64,000 bases of DNA from Perca fluviatilis (lineage: Eukaryota; Chordata; Actinopteri; Perciformes; Percidae). The translations under genes were made by a program, and so were the position numbers. Positions 1-12,550 of the stretch are shown here, piece after piece. Every line of letters begins with the position of its first letter. The first letter of the stretch is position 1. The notes under the pieces are model-generated. The model was not told the origin of the DNA and made no database searches. It saw only the letters and a program-made list of their open reading frames with translations. The DNA lies in contig NC_053119.1 of NCBI RefSeq assembly GCF_010015445.1, positions 10,772,550 through 10,836,549 of the forward strand, in the 5' to 3' direction.

Positions 1-352
1 GCGTTTTAAATCAATATTTCAGACCAGGCCACTATAGAAATATAGTTTCATAGTATTGCCGTCAAATAATTAATCAGTAGACTGACAGGAAATGAATCGC
101 CAACAATCGTTAGGTCATTTATTTTAAATGACTGTGAATTTAATATATTTGGTCTTTAGACTGAAGGTTGGACAAAACAAGCAATTTAAAGAGACATCGC
201 CATGGGCTCTGGGAAACTGTGATGGACATTTCTTTTTTTACTAGGCTATTTTCTGACATTCTATTGACTAAAGGAAATTAATTAATTGATAATGATAAAT
301 AATGGTTAGCTGCCTTTTGACCCATATACACCTAGTCAAACACTGTGAAATC

Positions 353-770
353 CTAAAGGAGTAGTTAGACATTTTAGCGCAATAGCTCATTTGCTTTCTT
401 ACTAGAATTAGATGAAGAAGATCAATGCAGTCTCATATCTGTATACTAAATTTAAAGCTAGGGCCAGGAGGCGGTTAGCTTAACTTAGCATAAAGACTGG
501 AAGCAGGGGGAAACAGCTAGCCTGGCTCTGTTTAAATTAAAATAAATAATCTGTCTTCTAGCATCTCCAAATTTGACTAATCAACATGCTATTTCTAAGT
601 TGTTTTACAGTTAGCTTTGGTGCATGTGTTTTATTACCTTTGGACAGAGCCAGGCTAGCGGTTTCCTCTTGCTTCCAGTCTTGATGCTAGGCTAAGCTAA
701 TCACCCGCTGGCTCCACCTTCATATTTAGCTTATACTTACAGACATGAGAGTGGTAGCCATCCTCTCATC
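353..770. repeat. Teleost long-inverted-repeat MITE, degraded
   Basis: The left arm (353-535) contains CTTAGCATAAAGACTGGAAG and CTAGCCTGGCTCTG. The right arm (641-770) reads the same blocks inverted (CAGAGCCAGGCTAGC, CTTCCAGTCTTGATGC, CAGACATGAGAGTGGTA). Fragments of the same family recur at 17233, 21560, 29735, 41785 and 45990. No transposase. I recognise it as a very common element in percomorph genomes but give no family name. Confidence 0.8.
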
Positions 771-3429
771 CATATATCTACATTACGTTTATTAGGAAAC
801 AAACAACACTAGTGTAACACTAGGCTGTTTAAATAACAGTCAACTAGCATTAAGTACCAACAATGCAAACTGTCTGAAACTTTGCAACTGTAATATAGAG
901 AGATACCAGAGAGCCACAGTAATACCACAAAGACATCTTAGGCTGTTGTTATTAATAAATTGTTTATAACAACAGACACTTTGTATTCAGAGGGTAAACA
1001 CGGAGCCTGTGTTAAAGCTCCCAGACTGCTCACAACTCTGAGTTATTGTTCTTATGTTCGGGAGTCTTGCTGTGCAAAGTGCTGTAGTATTTTAGGTGTT
1101 TTCAGTCAGGAGCCAGAGCCTTAAGTGCCTCCAGACCTGCAGATCACTATTTGGACAACTTTTTCTTCATGGATTGCTTTTTGATCCATAAAAAACAGCA
1201 CTGCCAAGAGGAGCCATTATTACGCCTCAACAAGCCAAAGAGCAAATATGTTCTCTCCTTAGACATGATGAAAGGCATGCTAAGCTAACATAAGCAGACT
1301 TAAATGGAGTATTGGACACCACAGCACATTCTTTGGCAGCAAGAAGTGTTATGATTGAATGGGGAGTGGAACAAGACAAAAAACTATTTTCAGAACCCCG
1401 AAATAGTTGAGACCCCAATAATCCAATCAGAGTAGATTTGATTAAGCAGAGGTTGAAAACAAATAGTACTACTAATACTCTACTTCATCAAACACTTAAC
1501 TGGTTGACTTGTTAACCACAGAAAGGTAAGGTTGCAACTTTGGCACCTAGGTGTCTTAATGTCAAAATGATCTTTTCCTTCACTTTTCTCTACAATGAAC
1601 TTAGCGTCATCATGACATCTAACGCCTATCAATACCAACATGCCTGACGCACACCCAGCCTGGTTCCAGTCCAGTTCTCAGATTTGTTTACTGTGGATTT
1701 TGTCCCATATCACTTACATTGAAACTGATTTGGGAATGGATCTCTTAACGGCCGGTATAAACAGGAGGAATGATTGCATTAAACAAAACCTGTTGCAATG
1801 ATGTGGGCACCTGACTATTGTTTTGAAACAGAGTTGAACATTTCTTTTAACTATCCTTTAATTAATTTGCCTGGTTAAATAATGATTGAACTTAAAATAT
1901 CACCGACAGCATACACTGTGTTACAACCCTGGCTCAGAGGGACGCAAGTTCAGACAAACCAAATTTGCAAGAGGAAGTTGGTCTGATGCTTCCTGAAACA
2001 ATGAACAAAAACAGGCACACAGAATCACACTACAAGGACATCAAAAGGGAATAAACCTGAGTCTTGAATCAGCTACACAACAGAGACCTTTGCGGGACAC
2101 TGTGAACCCGATTAAGCTTAGAAAACGCCGCCTGCCGAGGCCACATGCGGCCAACAGCCGTGATGAAGCAAAACCATGCATTTTAAAAGCTGCCTCTTCC
2201 CTCTTGCATTTTTTATTGTTTAGGATATTTTTAACAAGCAGGCTTGTGACGTCCCTGCTCCCACAAAGTTATGTAAGATTGTTATGAATAATACAACGTT
2301 TGATAAGAAGCGTCACGATTTGAATGCTTCAGCAGGAACTCGAGGGATTGGCAGATGAGATGTGAACATTTGACATGCTCACTGAGCATGAATTGTCTCT
2401 GTGTTTGCCATGTCATTTAATTATTCACCACAATGGGACCAGTTACAAACTAGGAGGGAACATGGCTGGAAGCAAATGGGTTGAAAATGTTTTACTGGAG
2501 GGCCACCCAAGAAACTGACAAAATAATTAGCAGGACTCAGAGACTTTTGAAAAGTGTAACGGTCTTGGCTGTTAAACCAGGTCTTAGCTGGTGTTTGTGA
2601 TTATAAGGTTCTGCCGAGGGGAAGTTGTTGTTCTCTTTCTTTCCATTTCTTTATTTCTCCTGAAAACCATAGGAGGTGTGAAACACCAGCATGAGCTCAC
2701 GCTGCACGTGGCCTGCTAGCTTCCTCGCTGCAGGATGTTTTGTGTTAGCGCGTGTTTCACCACAATATGCCAATCTGCATGTGTTTTTAATTTGTATTTA
2801 TGGAGTTGTTGTTTTTGTCTATCAGTGTAAATTGCATACATTTTACAATCCCTCAGCAATGGCAGATTGCCTCTACGCTCTCTATGAGGCTTTGACAACT
2901 TTGAAACAGCAGAACCTTTTACATGAATGAGTGTCTCATTGCTAACCCCTCACTTCCCCTTCCCCATGCCTGTCTTCAAACAGGAAGAAGGAAGTGGTGG
3001 AGTCAGATTATCTGGAGCCACATCAAAAATGTCAAAGTCAGATATAGATCACACTTTATCTTGACTGACAGGGGCTCACACACATATGCACCTTAACAGA
3101 CACACACATTCATGCAATCATGATCTCACAGATGCAAACTCTTGTCTCACTTCTCCAGACCTGAAATAAACGCTGTGTCTAAACCCGAGCTAAACCACAG
3201 AGGTCGAGACTACTAGCGCCCAGCGTGGCTGGAATCTATAATTCCCCATCATTTTTCAATAAATGTTATCAATGATAACTTGATAATAGCTGTTTTTAAA
3301 GTGAGATTACACTACGCTAGAACTTTGGTTTGTAAAGATTTGTGGCCTAATATAAGTCCCTATATTGTTATTGGTTTCAGTTTTATTTCTCTCTCCATTC
3401 ATGCTTAATGCACTGTGAAATACAGTAGG

Positions 3430-3610
3430 TCTCAACATTTTTTTACTTTTTATACTTTATATAACAAGATGCCAACAACACGCTCACAACAACTATGTTA
3501 TCATGCTGATTCTTAGCAGATATGTTTACCATTTTAATGTTGTGTATGCTAACATTTGCTAATTAGCACTTACCACAAAGCACAGCTGAGGCCATTTCTG
3601 TGCTAAATGT
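3430..3610. repeat. Interspersed repeat with TTTGCTAATTAGCACT
   Basis: Shares the block ACATTTGCTAATTAGCACT and flanking spacing with 49795-49840. Similar sequences are common in fish genomes. Class unknown. Confidence 0.5.
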
Positions 3611-4159
3611 GTGATTTGAGCTGAATGGAAAAAGAAAGAAAGAAAACAATCCTAGATTTCCCAATCACACAGCATCACTGATAATACAAACCTAAATATT
3701 TTTTCTGCGTTTTCTGAATTAAGCATTAGTAGCCTTAAATACAATCTTCAACCATAAGCTGCATGATGGCTTATTTTTTAGAAATATGTCTGTTTAAATC
3801 TGAGGACCTGTGTGAAGCCGGTTGTCTTGACCTGAACAAAATGATACGATTAGGGGAAACGTGAAAAATAATCGAAGGCTGGATTCAAAAGAAACATCAT
3901 GCATTTTCATGACCCATTCATGTTTGACTTTATTGTTTTAAAGGATTAGTTTGGATTCTCCAAAGTCACACAGTAACACAAACTAAATAACTGATCTAGG
4001 CAGCAGTAGACCAGCAACTCCTGTGTTCTGTGAAGCAAAATTACTGTTTTTGTCAAAGGAGTCTGGTGCGATATAAGGGCTTCAGTTCCCCATCAGAAAG
4101 GACTGTCTGATAGCAAGGTAAAAGATATATCGTGCATATTGCGTACACTTAAACTTATA

Positions 4160-5041
4160 CACTCACCTAAAGGATTATTAGGAACACCATACTAATACTG
4201 TGTTTGACCCTATCCCATCAATATGGGTCAACATTTCTAAAGAATGACTTCCAACACTTGGTTGAATCAATGCCACGAAGAATTAAGGCAGTTCTGAAGG
4301 CAAAAGGGATCCCCCACACCATTACACCCCCACCACCACCAGCCTGCCCAGTGGTAACAAGGCATGATGGATCCATGTTCTCATTCTGTTTACGCCTAAT
4401 TCTGACTCTACCATCTGAATGTCTCAACAGAAATCGAGAGTCATCAGACCAGGCAACATTTTTCCAGTCTTCAACTGTCCAATTTTGGTGCGCTCTTGCA
4501 AATTATAGCCTAATTTTCCTATTTTAAGTGGAGATGAGTGGTACTCGGTGGGGTCTTCTGCTGGTGTAGCCTATCCGCCTCAAGGTTGTGCGTGTTGTGG
4601 CTTCACAAATGCTTTGCTGCATACGTCGGTTGTAACGAGAGGTTATTTGAGTCAATTGATCTTCTATCAGCTTGAATCACTCGGCCCATTCTCTTCTGAC
4701 CTCTAGTATCAACAAGGCATTTTGGCCCCCCAGGACTGCAGCATACTGGAGGTTTTTTTCAGACCATTCTTTGTAAACCCTAGAAATGGTTGTGTGTGAA
4801 AATCCCAGTAACTGAGCAGATTGTGAAATACTCAGACCAGCCCGTCTGGCACCAACAACCATGCCACGCTCAAAGTTGCTTAGATCACCTTTTGTTCCCA
4901 TTCAGTCTGGAGTTCAAGAGATTGTCTAGACCTGGACGACACCCCTAAATGCATTGAAGCAGCTGCAATGTGATTGGTTGATTAGATAATCGCATTAACG
5001 AGAAATCTTACAGGTGTTCCTAATAATCTTTAAGGTGAGTG
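4160..5041 (-). mobile_element. Degraded Tc1/mariner-type transposon
   Basis: Bounded by TA dinucleotides (4158-4159 and 5042-5043) and inverted ends: left CACTCACCTAAAGGATTATT, right matching in inverse with about 3 differences over 29 bases. At 882 bases it is shorter than an intact Tc1-type element (about 1.2-1.6 kb). It holds an N-terminal transposase fragment (4677-4901, minus) and a GGGGVMVWG-type catalytic core segment (about 4325-4427, minus). The C-terminal segment at 4211-4308 (VESMPRRIKAVLKAKG) reads on the plus strand, so it has been inverted inside the element. Non-autonomous. Confidence 0.9.
4677..4901 (-). pseudogene. Tc1-like transposase, N-terminal HTH fragment
   Basis: A 74-codon remnant beginning MGTKGDLSNFERGMVVGARR. 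The segment GLSISQSAQLLGFSHTTISRVYKEW is a paired-type helix-turn-helix of the sort that binds the element's inverted ends. The frame breaks after REWAE, and the rest of the transposase is deleted or rearranged, so no active enzyme is possible. Its direction points from the right end leftwards, as expected for the family. Confidence 0.88.
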
Positions 5042-5680
5042 TATTTGCCCCCGTCCACAGCAGTACATTGCCTAGCTTCTGTCGGTACTCCTGCGTGCTT
5101 CTCCAAAACTGGGGGCGTGTGCCGACCGCCATCTTCTGTAGCTAATACACTGACTATGGATAAGTACCTCATACAACCCAACTTCCAAAAATCCAAACTA
5201 TCCCTTCTACAAACTCCAGATGCTGACCTCCTTATAAGTTGCCAAGCACAGTTTCTCTGCTTGAAATGGGAATTACTTTTACTCTCATTATTACTCTGGA
5301 ACCAAAACCAAGCAATACATAAGTGAATTCCACGTGACTCAACCAGGGCCCATCCAGTAAATTTAGGGATCTTACTGGCTATAGTTCGGAACATACCAAC
5401 CTCTACTCTGCAGCACACCAAGGTTCAGCAGGTCACACGGCAAAATCTCCCCTTCTCAATTGTGGGTGGATGAGACAGCTGCCCAGCACACTTTCTCAAC
5501 ATTTCTTATCCAAGTAGGAAGAAATAATTTGTCAGAAGAACCGGTAACATTTGCCAGGTTCTTTTTTCCACATTTCCTTTGTATAAAAACAGGCGTGTTA
5601 TGGATTCCACAGGTGGCCTCAACTCGCTCCCACGGCCCCGCAGTCCGATCAGGGCAGGGCCTCACTGACGGTGTTCTCGT

Positions 5681-5747
5681 TGTGTATGTGTGTGTGTGTG
5701 TGTGTTGTGTGTGTGTAGGTGCGTGTGCGTGCGTGTGCGTGTGTGTG
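5681..5747. repeat. Compound (TG)n microsatellite
   Basis: TG dinucleotide tract with GTGTGCGT and TGTTG interruptions. The following 130 bases carry loose GGTTAG-like repeats. Confidence 0.9.
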
Positions 5748-6493
5748 CTTTGTTAGGACCAATTTGACTGTTAGACATCAGACATTTTTCACTTCAAATG
5801 GCTGTTTGAGGTTAGAGACTTGTTTTAAAGGTTAGCGTTAGTAATGGCTGGGGTTAGGCATATACTGTAGCTGATGGTTAAGATTAGGGTTAGTGGCTAG
5901 GGAATGCATTATGTAAATGAGGGTGCTGGCAAGAGGAGAAATACAAATTTGCGGGTGAGTGTGGTAAGGATTCCTTACCTCAATGTCTGTTAGCTTGACT
6001 TAAAGTGCTTATAATCAATATTGTTGTATTATATGTATTTTTACCTGACTCTACAGTGCCCCTCAGCTCTAAAGCGTTCACAGCATCTTTCAGCTCTTTA
6101 TTCGATTTTAACAGCCCGCAACTTTACTGTTTGGGTTCTCTCTCACTGCTCTTATCAGTGTTGTTTCAAGATGCATTAAGCTTTAGCGGCAGAGCTCTTT
6201 AAACCCACTGTATGCTATCTGACCAGGACCAGACAAAGTTTACATATACTTATACAGTATTTCCCTCAGGAGTTAATGGAGACCAAAACAGAGCTAAAAG
6301 TAGAATTTAAAAAAACAACAACATAGAATAGCATCTGTTTTTAGAGCAAGAGACTGAAAGATAAAGAGCTTTGTCTATTAAGATTGAAAAGGGCTATCTA
6401 AGAGCAGTCCATTTACAGCTGCATTCTGCTGCCCCCAAATAGAAATAAAAATCAGTTGCATGTTCAACTTCGGAGAGATATACTGTATGTTAA

Positions 6494-7739
6494 AGGACAG
6501 TTCCGGCGCAAAACGAACCTAGGGGTTATTAACTGATGTGTATCTACTCTGTCGCTCTCTGGGACATGTTTTCATGCTAATCGAATGAGTTTGGAGCTTT
6601 GACGAGGCTACCGCGGATCGCTGGTTAGCTTACAATGCTAGTATTTGGGGCATGTGGACACTCAAATTAAATCGTTATTTAATACCACTAAAAAGGCTCG
6701 AAATATCACCACACCATAACGTTAGCATAATGAGGGTCCCTAAATGTGAACCGAAGCATTGACAACATTGTAAGTGTACAGATAGTTTATTAAAAAGATA
6801 GATTATAAAGACAGTCGCGTTCATGTTTACTTGCGGGAGCCATCTTCTTTTTGTCCACCGAAGTCGATTTACGAGTCGTTTTGCGGAGTTACAAACCGGA
6901 AGTTGCAAAAAGAACGCCCCTGAGGTCGTATATACGACTCGTCAAGTCGTCTGAACTCAGAGGACCCCGAGTTCACTTTCAAAGATGGCTACGTCGTGCA
7001 TCACACGTAGTAAACGTGGTTTTCTACAATTTTAAGCACTTTTGTCTTTGTTGTAACCAAATGAAGAAGTCGTACACATAGCACTGTATACTGCTACCTA
7101 TAGGCATGTTGCTACAGTCTTATTAGGAGTTAAATACCGCCTAATTAGTTATTTTGTAGCTTGTGCAGCTGAAATTGGCTAGAGACGCTCGGTTGCTATA
7201 TGACAACAATGGCCGAGTCTTGAGCAGAAAGCAGAGCAGTAGCCTACCCGCGGTTATTCGTTTTTCGACACGGATGTGACGTCACACTCGAGCTACTAGT
7301 CGCGATTACAAGACAAAAAGAACGCACCATGAGTCTGAGAGTCCCATACTGTCTATGGAGATTGCACGGCGTTCGACTAGTCATGACTGGTTTCCAACAT
7401 GGCTCCCGCAAGTAAACATGAACGCGATAATCTATCTTTTTAATAAACTATCTGTACACTTACAATGTTGTCAATGCTTTGGTTCACATTTAGAGACCCT
7501 AATTATGCTAACGTTATGGTGTGGTGATATTTCGAGCCTTTTTAGTGGTATTAAATAACGATTTAATTTGAGTGTCCCCATGCCCCAAATACTAGCATTG
7601 TAAGCTAACCAGCGGTCCGCGGTAGCCTCGTCAAAGCTCCAAACTCATTCGATTAGCATGAAAACATGTACCAGAGAGCGACAGAGTAGGTACACATCAG
7701 TTAATAACCCCTAGGTTCGTTTTGCGCCGGAATTGTCCT
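6494..7739. mobile_element. TTAA-flanked element with about 350-bp inverted repeats
   Basis: The ends read AGGACAGTTCCGGCGCAAAA and its near-perfect inverse, and TTAA stands just outside both (6490-6493, 7740-7743). The arms (6494-6844 and 7390-7739) are about 350 bases and nearly identical in inverse, so the DNA can fold back. The about 545-base centre has no transposase. Target TTAA is typical of the piggyBac superfamily; the assignment is inference. Confidence 0.85.
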
Positions 7740-8985
7740 TTAACAGACCGTTCTCTTCTCTTAGAGCACACATTTGGGGATATTCCATTATGCTATTCTA
7801 TGATTTATGATCTTTCCCTTTCCCTCGGTCAATAAGGGACTTTCAAAGATTGAAAGGTCGCTGCCTAATTCTCTCCATCGCTTTCTTATCGATTTGCTTC
7901 TTGCTCCTTTCAAGATAAGACCACCTTGTGAAGGATAGTAGGGAACTTCCATGGCATGACATCAGATGCTGTAGGACTGGGTTTATCATAGCAGCTGCCT
8001 GTGTCCATGATTAAGTTTTAAATGACACTGTCTGACCCTCTGTTTTACAAAAAAGGGAATGACTGACGGGGAAATAGAGAGACAGAGACAAACAGAGACA
8101 GACTCAGGATCTGGCTTTTGGCCTCTGTACTGTATATTCCAGTGGAGGTTGCACATTCCTGAGACCAGACCACATGACTGGAAGGATGGGGGGGGGGGTT
8201 GAGAGAGGGAGCAACCATTGTTGGGCTAAACTAACCCGTAGATCAGATGAGGGAGGTGGAGCCGAGCAGGGTAACAGACTATGTATGTGTAGCATTTCCT
8301 TCCACAGACAAAAGGCCCTACAGACATGAGCAGAAGGCTGGACCAAATTCAATTCTATGCTAAAGCATCAAAGGCTTTCGGGACGGAGAGATAAACGAAA
8401 ACCAGGGAATATTATTAGATTCACTGGCACAGTGAGAGAAGTCTATCTAGGTCAACTGAGGCATCCTGGAGGTACATTTTGTCCAGAGGGCTGTACAGAT
8501 GGGGTTAAGTCGCCCTGTTCCTTGACAGGAAACAGGAAGTTGCAAAGGAAGAGACCTATATCAAAAGAGCCTTAGAAAGAAGCGGTGGGGGCTGGGGAAG
8601 TGCCACAACAAGCTCCCCAGACAAGCTCCACAACATGCACACACAAACACAGACTCTCGCTTACAGCTGACGCACTTCATACCAAAACATTTGGCTAGCG
8701 TATGCTTTCTTAAGCCACACCTCTACTGCCACCCTCACACAGGCCCTTTTGAACATTAGTAGCATACTATAAAAAAGTGTTTACATTCTCCCTTAGTGTT
8801 TAGCATCTTCTGGGTTTCATTAAAAGTGTGCTGGCAGTAAGGAACCAGACAGGCTCACAGGGGGTTTTACCAGTAATAGGTTATCAATTTTAGAAGGTCA
8901 GATAAAGTTTGTGCGTTTGAGGTGGATAGGTGTCACATTTTGATGTGGTGCAGTATGTGGAAGTTGTGGTCACTGAAGAAGTCAC

Positions 8986-9075
8986 CTCAGCAAGTTTGTA
9001 GGGCACGATGAGCCTCTCTCCGACGGTCACCGTCTTCCTGGTGGTCAGCGCCTCCAGCAGCATCTCCTCTCTGAC
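8986..9075 (-). CDS. myo9a: myo9a exon, motor domain (last in window)
   Basis: A 90-base, 30-codon exon: VREEMLLEALTTRKTVTVGE then RLIVPYKLAE, phase 0 on both sides. Acceptor CTCTTCAG, donor GAG|GTGACT. The TRKTVTVGEKLIxPY block is shared by myosin IX heads and precedes the conserved stretch leading to the switch II and relay exons. That next exon is not seen in the remaining 8985 bases, so the following intron runs off the window's left edge. Confidence 0.95.
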
Positions 9076-9434
9076 CTGAAGAGGACAAGATCAAAATCAG
9101 AGTTAGGTGTCACTTAGAGCTCTTACAACATTGTAAGCATTATACAGGGCCCCTGATCATATTAAATGTTGAAGCTGAAGAGAGCTGTAAAGGTATAGAC
9201 ACATAAAGCCGACGGCTGACCGTTGACAGAAAACCCAGTCGATATGATCCCTCGTGTCCCCGAGGTCCAAAAAACTGCCACAGAACAGACCAAAAAGACG
9301 AGACGTAATACATCTCTATAACAGCAGGCGGCGCTAATCTGTAATGTTGCCCAAGAAATGAAAACCGGCAGCTGATTGGACGAACGCGTCACATGGGTTT
9401 GTTTTCTCCGGAAATTCAAAGCCTGACTGTCATG

Positions 9435-10230
9435 GCCAAGGGGGTAAGCTTCGCTTCAGAACTCGAACCTCCGATGGCGCCATTTTGTTGCTACAAAGGT
9501 ATCACCTCCTGTTAGCATTCCACTGACCGCCATTTTTTTTTTTTTTTACGTCACTTGACTGCGAATAACTTTACATCTGAAGCGTTTAAAGACTATTTGT
9601 CCGTTGTTTAGTTCTAAAGAAACACGACAATGTATAAAAGGCTCCATTACCTTGTACCTCACGTTATGGCTCCATAGCAGATGTTTTTGTAAAAATAGGC
9701 TAACGATTGTGTCATAACCAAGTGACTTACTGTCGCACAGTAGAGGAATTACCGTATAGTACAGGAGAAGCTTGCAGGCAGTTTCGACTTACATTAGCTG
9801 TTTAGGTCTAATTACTAATGTTAACTAGCATGTTAGTTAGCAATAATTAGCCTGTGCTTGTGTTATCTCCTTACATATACCTACGCTCTCCGTCTCTGTA
9901 AGATTGGGAATGATTGAGATTTCTCTTGGCACGGCTACCAGAAGACTTACTAGAGCAACTATTGGTCCATTATATATATGTCAATGGTCATGGCGACGTC
10001 CGAACATGGCCGCCATGACCATTGACATATATATAATGGACCAATAGACCCCGTTGCTCTGGACGGAGACCAGTGAAGGCTATTAGAAGCACTTTTCCGG
10101 TGATCACTAGCTTTACGGCGCAGCCTCCAACTGAGAGAGACAACGTAAATGTGACGTGACCATGACCGAACATGTCAGTTCGGCCAAAATGAACGCCGAC
10201 AGCCCCTCAGACGGACGACGGCACGGGACA
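9435..10230. repeat. Widespread teleost repeat around a palindrome
   Basis: The text at 9550-9860 (for example TTACGTCACTTGACTGCG and AGGAATTACCGTATAGTAC) is familiar to me as a high-copy repeat in percomorph genomes. The palindrome at 9959-10047 sits near its right side. Boundaries are approximate and the class is unknown. Confidence 0.5.
9959..10047. repeat. Perfect 37-bp inverted repeat, 15-bp loop
   Basis: Arms 9959-9995 and 10011-10047 are exact inverse complements (CTATTGGTCCATTATATATA...). After a short gap, further complementary bases AGAGCAA / TTGCTCT extend the fold. Strong cruciform or hairpin potential, with an AT-rich TATATATA core in each arm. Confidence 0.95.
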
Positions 10231-10872
10231 CACTGAACAGATTTGAGTCACTGACCTCGCCAGACTGTCCCACGACCGATAATCAGCCTGGTGTGTCAGC
10301 GCCCTAAGAATTATTTTTGGGGGATTTTATTTAACGTATACGTGATGAAGTAATGGTAATAATAAAAGGATGATAACATGCAGTAATGGTACAGTCCAAT
10401 AATGTCAAAGGGCATCATTCTATTAAAGGTTTCTCAATGAATTTAATATAGCACTTCCAGAAAGCTGGAGAGCTCACAAGAGACAGATTCTAAAGAAGAA
10501 TTATTGAAGATTTAAGCAGCAGAAACCGATATATCAAGACATTTAGTTCCTTGTATGGGTCAGGCTCCAAAAAACGCAAAATTCTACATTTCCCATAATG
10601 CAACAGACCTTTTTGTCAGACCAACCACGCCTGATAAATACAACACACTGTATGTCAAACTACAAAAACCCCATTTGTAATGCAGGCTTTACATACACTG
10701 TTTTCACAGAGTAAGTACTGTAGCACTATACATGACTTGTGAAGGGACCTTTTCTTTTAAACGTTCCTCTTTACACTCTTCATTCTTTTTTAGGCCAAGG
10801 ACCCCTTAGCTGAAAGAGAGACGGAGCAGGGACCCCCTACTACATATATTGTATAAAACTGAGTTACAATAG

Positions 10873-11330
10873 TCTATATCCTTGACGTTCCACTTCCGGG
10901 ATTGCTTGTTGCCACCGGAAAATTCGCCAGATTTCACTCATTTAGGGCAGATATCCGTTGCTATCCGGGCATCCTTTGTGTTAGCATTTTAAACTCCGGT
11001 CGATTTATGAGGACTATGGTTAACCTTTTCTCAGATCTCTGCAGGGTAAATCCAGACAGCTACCTAGACTATCTGTCCAATCTGAGTTTTCTGTTGCATT
11101 ACTAAAACAACTTTTAAATGTACACATGTTCCACCAAAACAAGTTCCATCCGAGCCTATTTTGCAGCGGCACCGCAGCTTTTCTCCAGTGCTTAGCACCG
11201 CCCAAGACGATTGTGATCAAAGAAATGCCAATAAACCAGAGCACGTTTTCCTCCCATTGCTGAATGCTGTGTGGAGTAGCCAGACCCTCCTCCAGCGCGG
11301 GTTGGAGGAGGGTCTGGCAAAGCGAGACTA
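10873..11330 (+). repeat. Dispersed repeat, copy 1 (about 455 bp)
   Basis: Matches 36892-37325 in opposite orientation. Shared blocks include TCAGATCTCTGCAGGGTAAA, TCCAGACAGCTA and CAATCTGAGTTTTCTGTTGC. It ends in a hairpin with a perfect 16-bp stem (11279-11294 and 11303-11318, GCCAGACCCTCCTCCA). No coding content. Looks like a non-autonomous DNA element. Confidence 0.88.
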
Positions 11331-11538
11331 GGCTTACAATAATGTGTAGGGCGGCCTAGAGCCTTTATACATACCTTTTAACAATACTAATACTAAAAAT
11401 AATAATTGTTGACATATTCATTAAACATCATGTTTCAACGCATTCTCACTGTGGATGGCTACCTTACGGCTACCTTCGCTGTAGGCCAGTAAGCCTATCA
11501 TCAATGTTGTGTAAATTAACAAAAAGATGCATCTTTAC

Positions 11539-12097
11539 TGTGACGGCTCCTAGGCCTCAAAACCTATTAAGTCCCTTTGGTTGCTGGGATCTGGGGATTG
11601 GCTAATAATGACTGACACCTGGATGAACTGATTGCTCACATGTCCATAAATAGGAGTGCCTGGGCAATCATTTTTCCTCTTTCCCTCCTCAAGGTTGCTT
11701 GGTTTGTTTGGACTTTGGGTTGAGTTACTTTTAAGTTCTAACATTGCTAAAACTACACACATCCATATACTACAAACATTAATGATAAACTGTGGCCGGG
11801 TTGGGTCAGTGGTAAAGCAGGTGCACATGTACTGAGAGGTTTATGCCTCGACGCAGACGTCCAGGATTCGAATCCCCTGCACTTCTTCCCCCTCTCTCTC
11901 CCCTTTCTCACCTAGCTGTCCTGTCAAAAATTAAAAGGGGGAAAAGCCCAAAATAATAAAAAAAAAACATTAATGATAAACTGATAGCACGTTTACCTTT
12001 GTTTATTTAAATAAATTAAGTTTGGTTGCAGTTTATCAGTAACCCAGCAATCAAAGGGTAATAGGTTAATAGGTCTTGATGCATAGGAGCCGTCACA
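11539..12097. mobile_element. Palindromic-ended element interrupted by a SINE
   Basis: The left end TGTGACGGCTCCTAGGCCTC is mirrored at the right end by GCATAGGAGCCGTCACA; the inverse match continues about 40 bases. TTAC stands on both outer sides, a possible 4-bp target duplication. A SINE with its own 19-bp duplication (11774-11983) is nested inside; without it the element is about 370 bases. The TG...CA ends would also fit a solo LTR, but a 40-bp inverted end is long for that. Confidence 0.65.
11793..11964 (+). mobile_element. tRNA-derived SINE with 19-bp target duplication
   Basis: The tRNA-like head has an A-box-like GGTCAGTGGTAAAGC and B-box-like GGATTCGAATCC, then a body with CCCCTCTCTCTCCCCTTTCT and an A-rich tail. 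Flanked by identical AAACATTAATGATAAACTG at 11774-11792 and 11965-11983, the mark of target-primed insertion by a LINE's enzymes. Confidence 0.93.
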
Positions 12098-12433
12098 TTA
12101 CAAATAATGGTTTGCAAAGATCTCTGGTTTAAACCAAGGTAATTATTTACTTAATATATCTAGTTGTATATTGCAGACATTCCCATTTGGTTATTTCATC
12201 TATAGTATAAGCTGTTTCTCAACTGACTTTCCAGAAAATCTCATAATATACATGGTGACAGAAGATTTTTTATCCATATCCTTCATCCCTAATTGACCCT
12301 TCAATCTACTAATCTGATGCTCATAATAACTCTGCTGTTTCTAACTAACACAGCTGCCAAGATTAACACGTAAACACTACTCTCTGCCCTCACACACAGT
12401 ACAATACGATGTGTCCCACTGGGAGAAGCAGAT

Positions 12434-12550
<117 letters not shown>

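Larger units (their letters stand above)
1..8985 (-). other. myo9a intron (3' of last exon), partial
   Basis: No exon recognisable on either strand. It holds an old inverted-repeat element (353-770), a generic repeat at 3430-3610, the Tc1-like element (4160-5041), a TG-rich tract with loose GGTTAG-type repeats (5681-5900) and the long-inverted-repeat element (6494-7739). I see nothing distinctive in 771-3429 or 7740-8985 apart from short G or A runs. Confidence 0.75.

Noticed and set aside
11539..12097. Firm call as an endogenous retrovirus solo LTR
   Set aside because: TG...CA ends and a 4-base duplication are suggestive, but the long inverted ends and the lack of visible promoter or poly(A) signals leave it unresolved.
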